The translations under genes were made by a program, and so were the position numbers. Shown here piece after piece: positions 58,095 to 64,000 of a DNA stretch of 64,000 bases. This DNA is from Hygrophila difformis (taxonomy: Eukaryota > Streptophyta > Magnoliopsida > Lamiales > Acanthaceae), in contig JAOANR010000010.1 in the NCBI GenBank assembly GCA_030278955.1, forward strand, positions 25,326,444-25,390,443. The letters are read 5' to 3'. Every line of letters begins with the position of its first letter. The first letter of the stretch is position 1. Below the pieces are notes generated by a model. It saw only the letters and a program-made list of their open reading frames with translations. It ran no database searches and was not told the DNA's origin.

Positions 58095-60225
58095 CTATCC
58101 TTGGAAGAAAATTCTGGTCCAATGGACGAAGTTTGTTAGGCTGCAGGGCAAGCAGTAATCTCCCTCGTCATCCTGGTTCTCCAGCACTTTTTGGCAGTAG
58201 ACTCTGGGTCCTTGGTCAATGAACAGATCAGGAGTCTCCAGGCTTTCCATCAACCATGCAAAGACGCGGTTGCCCACATATGCCATGATTGATTCGTCTG
58301 TCACCATCTTGTCGATCATTGCTATTCCCTGCTGGACCTGTTCATTGTCCAGCTTGCTGAGTAGCATGTATCCCCTGACAAAGATTGAGGCTTTGTGGTT
58401 GTCCTCAATCCCTTCCTTTAGTAGCTCACACGCCAGAGTCTCGTTTCCTGCTCCGAATGCCTGCAGGGCTGGGATGAGTTTCAGGTTGTAGTTGCCAGCT
58501 TCTTCGCATTTGACCATGAGTGCTTCCTTTTGCAGTTCCATCCTCTGTTCCCACATCTTGACGATGGTGGTCTCCAGTTCACACCTTCTGTAGACAATGG
58601 GAAGATCAGCTGCATCCCTGAGCTTGGTGCACACTTCTCTGACCCTCCATACTTTCTTGATGCAATCCTCTCCGATGCGGGAGAGGATTTCTCCTAGGAG
58701 CTCCACTGGCAGATCCAGTAGTTGGGTTTCTTCCTCGTGATCTTCGTTTTGGGCTAGGGGAATGATGTCTCTGAAAAGACATGGAGAGATGATTAGGTCT
58801 GAGACCCTCAGCCTCATACCTTCAGCCACTTCAAAGTACAGTTCACTTTCTAGCACCTGTCTCACTTGAGGTACACTATGAAAGTCCAAGGGGTCAGATT
58901 ATCAAATCTACTCTTATTACAACAAAAATAATGAAAGTAAGAGAGATAAGGATCTTGGATCCTTAAGATTTTTCTTAGACTATAAATAGTCTAAGATGTT
59001 TTTGGGTGGTCAAAGGACCAAAAAGAGAAAAATTTCGTAGGTTATTGAGCCTACGAAGGGATTTTTGATTTTTATCACTTAAAAAGTGATTTAAATCATG
59101 TGAGGTAGGGGGGATAAGAGATTAATGATGAAAATCGAATGCAAGCGATAAATTATGCAATTACTAGTATGTACAATGGACCATGACCAAAAATAAGAAA
59201 TAAAAATAAAAGTAGACATGCATACATACAAAAGGCGATTTTTGGATTTTTATGAAAAGGTGTTGACTTGTTTATTTAATGAAATTTGGGGTGTGAGTGG
59301 TCCCCCATTTGGATTTTGTTTTGGAAAGTGGGTTTTTTTAAGGAATAAAACAAAACTTTCCTTACAAATATTTCCCACTTGTTCCAAGTTGACAAAGATC
59401 AAACACTTAAACAAAGAATATTCTGAAAATTTGTCTTTTTATACATAAATGCCATGCCAAAAGTGTTGGAAAAATTTTGGCATGGTTTTGTCTGTAATAC
59501 CATGTTTCCATATGTGCAAACGTCAACCTTTGGGGTTGAGTTTGCCATGTGTGGGCAACATGTACCCGACAAAAGCATTCATTACTAAAATACTCATATA
59601 ACACTATACATGCAAACATCAACAGAAACGAGAACATTTGATCCATCTATACTACTGTAATGTACTAATGTCATCAACAAAACTCATGCTTTAAGAACAT
59701 GAATTTTGCAGATATTATCAACATGCATTTTCAGTCATCATCAACAATTATCTACTAAAAAACAACACAGTGGCTAAAGAAAGCATGACCACAGTGTTAA
59801 CCCTACTCACAAGTTACCAAAATCACAAAGCAGATAACACAGATACACACATAAACACAAATGGGACAATAATACTGCAATATGAACAAAAATCAAATTT
59901 TAAAGGGTTTTGAGACCCTCATTTTCAAAATAAGAACACCTCCTAAATCATAGAAAATTTCGAACCCTTAAATGGCAGTTAAGAACACAAAACCTAGAGC
60001 CCTAGGTTCTGCTTAGTCGGTTTCTACCCCATTTCTGAACAAACCCAACACACTCCGACCACTTTCCGACTCTTCCCGTCATTAGAAACAAAAGCATTCC
60101 CCTTCCCACCCTCGATTTCGCACGGAAGATGAAAAGACAAAACTGTAAACTTGAAACCGAGCGCGAAAACGAAACAGAGATACTTACCCCCGACTCCCAC
60201 TAGGGTTTGACGACGACGAAGCCAT
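58095..60225 (-). CDS. F-box protein (At2g35280-like), two exons
   Basis: The proposed model has exon 1 60225-60188 (ATG, MASSSSNPSGSR), donor GTAAGT, a 1.4 kb intron, acceptor TTTTCAG and exon 2 58770-58095. The junction codon (GG|A) joins in frame to DIIPLAQNEDHEEE, giving 237 residues. Residues ~25-70 form an F-box (LLDLPVELLGEILSRIGEDC, VWRVREVCTKLRDAAD). A Sel1/TPR-like helical stretch follows (LKLIPALQAFGAGNETLACELL, ASIFVRGYMLLSK), and the end has a C-x2-C element (DYCLPCS) before a W/F-rich tail, as in plant At2g35280-type F-box proteins. Such proteins are assumed to be SCF ubiquitin-ligase adaptors; the substrate is unknown. The exon 2 frame is also open upstream to 58889, so an unspliced 264-residue form is possible. 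Upstream lies palindromic array block 3. Confidence 0.7.
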
Positions 60226-60383
60226 TTCCGAGTGATTTGGCCGGAGGAAAGCTTGAGAAGAGTGACTGGTTTCGCGCGGAAGAAGGGTTTCGCGAGAGAG
60301 AGAACGGGGATTTTGGAAGTGTGGAAAGTGAAAGTGAGGGAAATGAGAGGGAAAGAAGGGTATAAAAAGAATTCGGAAGGGGA
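60226..60383 (-). promoter_or_regulatory. F-box gene promoter / 5' UTR
   Basis: On the minus strand a TATA-like TTTTTATACCC (60366-60354 region) is followed by a CT-rich leader typical of plant 5' UTRs, then the ATG context GGAAATGGC. The array begins immediately upstream. Confidence 0.45.
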
Positions 60384-60950
60384 GTTCGAATTATGCACTA
60401 ATTCGAATTAATTCGAATTGGTGCATTCTGTGAGAGATGCGAGTTATTCAGACCAATTCGAATTAATTCGAATTGGCTTGAAAGGCAAAATTACACACAA
60501 GTTCGAATTGTGAATCAATTCGAATTAATTCGAATTGACTCATAATTCGAACCTGGTGGTAAGGACCAACTTTGCATAGGAATGCTTTTGTGAGCTAATT
60601 CGAATTATTGGTGTAGTTCGAATTAATTCGAACTTCCCCACAATTCGAATTGCTCACTTGCCTAAGAGAATGCCTTTTGTATGCCAATTCGAATTAGTCA
60701 GGCAATTCGAATTAATTCGAATTGCCTTATAATTCGAATTGCAACACTTGGCCAATTAAAATATCCGAAAATTCTGCCTTGGGTGCCAATTCGAATTTGC
60801 ATGGCAATTCGAATTAATTCGAATTGCGTGGCAATTCGAATTAATTCGAATTGCCTGCATAACTCGAATTAACTAATCCGAATGTGAAAAATTTCCAAGG
60901 CAAAATGTCTTATGTGGTATGTTCCAAGCAATTCGAATTAATTCGAATTT
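60384..60950. repeat. TTCGAATT palindromic array, block 3
   Basis: About seven clusters with roughly 50-100 bp spacing, seven exact copies of the 20-bp palindrome AATTCGAATTAATTCGAATT plus single AATTCGAATT half-units. It ends ~330 bp from the minus-strand motif TAAATGTGAGGATGTTGATA (61299-61280), the same distance as in block 2. Confidence 0.93.
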
Positions 60951-61401
60951 TCTTGAAATGAAAAATAAACCACATTCAAGACTTAGGAAAAATTTGGATT
61001 TTCAAAAATTTATGTTCATCAAGATGAACTCAAGAGCAAACATATCTACACAGACTTAGAATTTAAAACATATTGCTTGCATAAATTAGATCGGGTTAAC
61101 AATTTTTATTTTATGAATTTATTCTGGATTTTAGATTTCTCTAAATCCCAAAATTAACCTTCATTAAATATAATGTTAACCCAACCGGGAACCTGGTTTT
61201 CGGGAGCTTTATCTTTCTTTTTGTTGGTTCCTCGAATTCCTGCAAAACAATTATGAACAGGTATTAGGTTTTCTCCAAATATCAACATCCTCACATTTAG
61301 AGTCTTAGTACTCTAAATGTTCACTTGATTTTTGGATACTTTGTCCCAATAAAAATAAGTGAAGAAAGTAATAAATAAGTAAGTAAATATATGTATAATA
61401 T
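60951..61401 (-). other. Integrase 3' flank with shared motif
   Basis: Non-coding. It contains, on the minus strand, a TTTAGAGT/ACTCTAAA inverted pair followed by TAAATGTGAGGATGTTGATA (61299-61280), possibly the polypurine/LTR-start region of the integrase-bearing element. Confidence 0.4.
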
Positions 61402-62113
61402 TTATTGAACATAAGCCGGTTCTGTTGTCATCTGAGCTTCTTTTTCGGGGTCGAACTGCCCAAGATACTCCTTCAGTCTGTGTCCATTCACCACCAGCTC
61501 TCCTCTGTCAGTTCGGATCCTGACAGCTCCACTTTCAAACACGTGCATCACTTCGTATGGCCCTTCCCATCTGGATTTAAGCTTTCCAGGGAATAGCTTC
61601 AACCTAGAGTTAAATAGCAAGACATTCTGACCAACATAGAAGTGTTTAGATTTAATACGACGATCGTGTAACTTCTGGGTCCGCTCTTTATAAATCCTCA
61701 AGCTTTCATAAGCTTGCGCACGTATTTCCTCAATTTCATTGAGGTCCAACTTGCGCTTACTCTGGACAACTCGGGAGTCAAAATTGAGCATTCGTACGGC
61801 CCAGTAAGCCTTATGCTCTAGTTCTACGGGCAAATGACAGGCCTTTCCGAAGATGAGTCTGTAAGGAGACATCCCAATGGGAGTCTTGAATGCAGTGCGG
61901 TATGCCCATAAAGCATCATTGAGCTTACGTGACCAATCTTTGCGAGTTGTCCCCACAGTGGCCTCGAGTATGTGTTTGATTTCGCGGTTAGAGACCTCGA
62001 CTTGACCACTGGTTTGGGGATGGTAAGGCGTGCCGATCTTGTGGAGAATCCCATTTTTTGCTCATAAGATTTGCAAATGCTTTATTAACAAAATGGGTTC
62101 CTCCATCTGATAT
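61402..62113 (-). pseudogene. Athila/Tat-like integrase remnant
   Basis: The minus strand encodes the integrase core from SDGGTHFVNKAFANLM (second catalytic Asp) through [14 protein letters not shown] (catalytic Glu in GQVEVSNR). It continues to the C-terminal part [48 protein letters not shown], and a stop at 61402. The [18 protein letters not shown] wording is characteristic of Athila/Tat elements rather than chromoviruses. One extra base in an A run (62053-62058) shifts the frame between the two catalytic residues. Upstream coding sequence is cut at 62114 by an LTR. Confidence 0.85.
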
Positions 62114-64000
62114 TGTAACACCCCGGTTTTTGGTCACCCAGGTCGGGATGTCACCGCCACACCTCCCTAGCAAGACACGGTTTCTCCGAGCTTGCTAAAG
62201 AGATGCAAGGCTATGGTTTTTCAGAATTTAAAACATTCAAACAGCCCATTTATATATAATTTAAAAATAATACATCAAAGTTGCAGCGGAAAATAATATT
62301 TACATATATGACTCGCAGCGGAATTTAAATATAGGGCCAACATGGCCTAATCACGGGTTAAACCGGCCCGTTCATGCAAGATCTAGTCTAATACAAAAAT
62401 TCAACTAATATATCATCCCAAGCTTCCCGTGTATGCATATGACGATGCATAATTCTCAACTCTGGAAGAAAAAGAAAAAGAAAATATGGTTTTGGTCAGC
62501 ACTACGTACTGAGTAAGTTAACACATACATAACTATGGGGTTTCAAAGCCATTATTTAATATTTAAAGAAAACATGTGCACAACACCACATAATTTAACT
62601 CATCTATCTAACAATAATTAAATGGCATAATTTAAAGGATAGAGATTTCATAAGATCATAAATATAATTGCAAAGCAATATAATTATAGGACATAATTTA
62701 AAAGCATAATCCAAAAGGAACAATTTTCGAGTCTCCTAGTTTCATATCTCATGTCTCATGTTTCAAGTTTATATTTCAATTTCCATTCGGCAAGTTTTAT
62801 ATTTCAATTGCCTTTTGGCAAGCAGTATATTTCAATTGCCTTTCGGCAAGCAAGATATTTCAATTGCCTTTCGGCAAGCAGGATATTTCAATTGCCTTTC
62901 GGCAAGCAGGATATTTCAATTGCCTTTCGGCAAGCAATATATTCATGTGTATTTTATCTCAAAGGAATTCCCAATCATTTACACCTTAATGTCTAACTTC
63001 ATGTTTCAACAAGATTTCAACATTTCGTTTCCGGTAAACCACAGTTTACTCTAAAATTTTTCTAAAATCAGATTTAATTCCAAAAATTCCAAAATTTCAC
63101 GACTGACTCCGAAATGTCAAGATCTACAACTTTCGTGTTTTAACTTTTTCAATCCGAGATACCTAAACAGGTCAAAATCACCAATTTTCGTAGAAGAATA
63201 ATTCTGTCCGAATTTAATGCACCACAGTTTAAAGATTTCGAATTCTACCATAGCAATTCAACTCCAAATTTGATGAAATTTTACAAAGATCATCTTAAGA
63301 CAATTATCTACGACTTTCATGTTCGGCCAAAGATCTAAAACAGTCTAGATCCTATGTCAAAAACGTGATCAAGATCATTCCTAAGTTCTGTCAAGAATTT
63401 CAAGATCTAGATTCAAGCAGTTCGGTTTGGAGTGGATTTCATATATCAAATCATCACGAAAGATTCTGAAATTTTACGGAGGTATTCATAACGGATAGAT
63501 CTACAACTCTTATGTTCAACGCCAAGCCTAGATCGGTCTAGATCTAAGGTAGAAATCACCAACAAGTTCGAATAAAGAATCTATCATCGTTTCAAGATCT
63601 AAACCATAGGCAGGTCTGTTCGTGGTCGTTTTCGGATATCAAAACACGATGAAAAATTATGAAAATTTTACAGTAGATAGATCTACGTCTTAGGAACGTT
63701 TTTTGTGTTTTAAGTTTCTCCGTTTGAATTCGTTTTAAGGTTCGGAAAAATTCATCAAATCTGTTGCGTCGGTAGAAAACATAAATTGACAGATTTTCGG
63801 TTTCTTGTTAATCTTTTAGTTTTGAATGTTTTAATTCATCCCAAAACCATGTAAGAGTTAACTTACTGAGTTTACGAACGTCCGGGATCGTCTCTTCGAA
63901 GGCGTGGCTTCCCGTCCACCGTTTCTCCTCTCCGTTCGTCGGGTTCTACGATCTAGATCCAATACGGGGTGTAGAAGAGAAAAGAAGATGATTAGGATTC
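62114..64000 (-). mobile_element. Element D: diverged B-family LTR, running off the window
   Basis: TGTAACACCCCGGTTTTTGG... is the reverse complement of the end of the element B LTR. Homology continues, with gaps, to 64000, corresponding to B position ~9732. About 0.76 kb of LTR should lie beyond the edge. No primer site is present left of 62114; instead integrase coding sequence abuts it, so 62114 is an outer boundary of a solo LTR or of the 3' LTR of a minus-strand element. The candidate TSD is GATAT (62109-62113). Confidence 0.88.
62771..62938 (-). repeat. 28-bp tandem repeat inside the element D LTR
   Basis: Six copies of ATATTTCAATTGCCTTTCGG plus CAAGCAGG, the first degenerate. Not present in the element B LTR. 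Confidence 0.92.

Noticed and set aside
58095..58889. Intronless 264-residue reading of the F-box ORF as the main product
   Set aside because: The N-terminal 40 residues are unlike an F-box leader, and a good acceptor (TTTTCAG at 58777-58771) plus an in-frame exon 1 with UTR-like upstream sequence give a more typical protein; kept only as an alternative.
54233..60950. TTCGAATT arrays as heat-shock elements
   Set aside because: Heat-shock elements need nGAAn/nTTCn units in 5-bp phase (TTCnnGAA); here TTC and GAA are adjacent, so the spacing is wrong.
54233..60950. TTCGAATT arrays as a CRISPR array
   Set aside because: The host is a plant; repeats are self-complementary, variable in number per cluster and irregularly spaced.

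Overview
The window is nuclear DNA from a flowering plant, most likely a eudicot. It is AT-rich, has GT-AG spliced genes and is dominated by plant Ty3/gypsy LTR retrotransposons, MITEs and LINE/SINE remains. I cannot name the species. Only three host-type genes are visible: the 3' exons of a DUF1399-family gene (1-1601, +), a complete 11-exon LCAT3-type phospholipase/acyltransferase gene (39542-45618, +), and a two-exon F-box gene (58095-60225, -).

Region 1600-5634 holds a decayed LINE, a SINE-like remnant, a (TTA)n microsatellite and a cluster of Tourist/PIF-Harbinger-like MITEs. Positions 5635-37493 form one nested stack, resolved here by LTR ends and target-site duplications (TSDs). A Tourist-like MITE (from 4935, resuming at 37499-37720) was entered by element A (5635-37493, TSD AATTA), a gag-only non-autonomous retrotransposon with ~3.0 kb LTRs. 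Element A was entered by element C (8859-31081, minus strand, TSD GTAGT), and element C by element B (8971-20141, plus strand, TSD GTATC). B and C are Tekay/Del-like chromoviruses, with tRNA-Met primer sites, ~2.6 kb LTRs, a gag-pol ORF with a chromodomain-type tail, and an extra small coiled-coil/acidic ORF before gag. The LTR pairs of B and of C are almost identical, so both are recent insertions; B appears intact, while C has one nonsense codon in front of the chromodomain.

Region 37494-39100 is another MITE cluster, including a clean 502-bp Mutator-like MITE with a 9-bp TSD. It ends about 440 bp upstream of the LCAT3 start codon. LCAT3 is open through all 11 exons and keeps its Ser/Asp/His catalytic residues; intron 4 carries a Stowaway MITE and intron 6 a tandem duplication.

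Region 46000-51499 holds a CACTA-like end, tandem repeats, and a CRM-like chromovirus with a tRNA-Met primer site, broken gag and broken protease-RT. That element is cut off at 51500, where minus-strand DNA of another type starts: repeated LTR-end/primer-site junctions, one of them an exact tRNA-Asp primer site.

Region 54233-60950 contains the most unusual feature: three blocks of dyad-symmetric clusters built on the perfect 20-bp palindrome AATTCGAATTAATTCGAATT. Two blocks sit just upstream of minus-strand promoter-like sequence, one of them that of the F-box gene. The right end is an Athila/Tat-like integrase remnant (61402-62113, -) interrupted at 62114 by a diverged B-family LTR that runs off the window.
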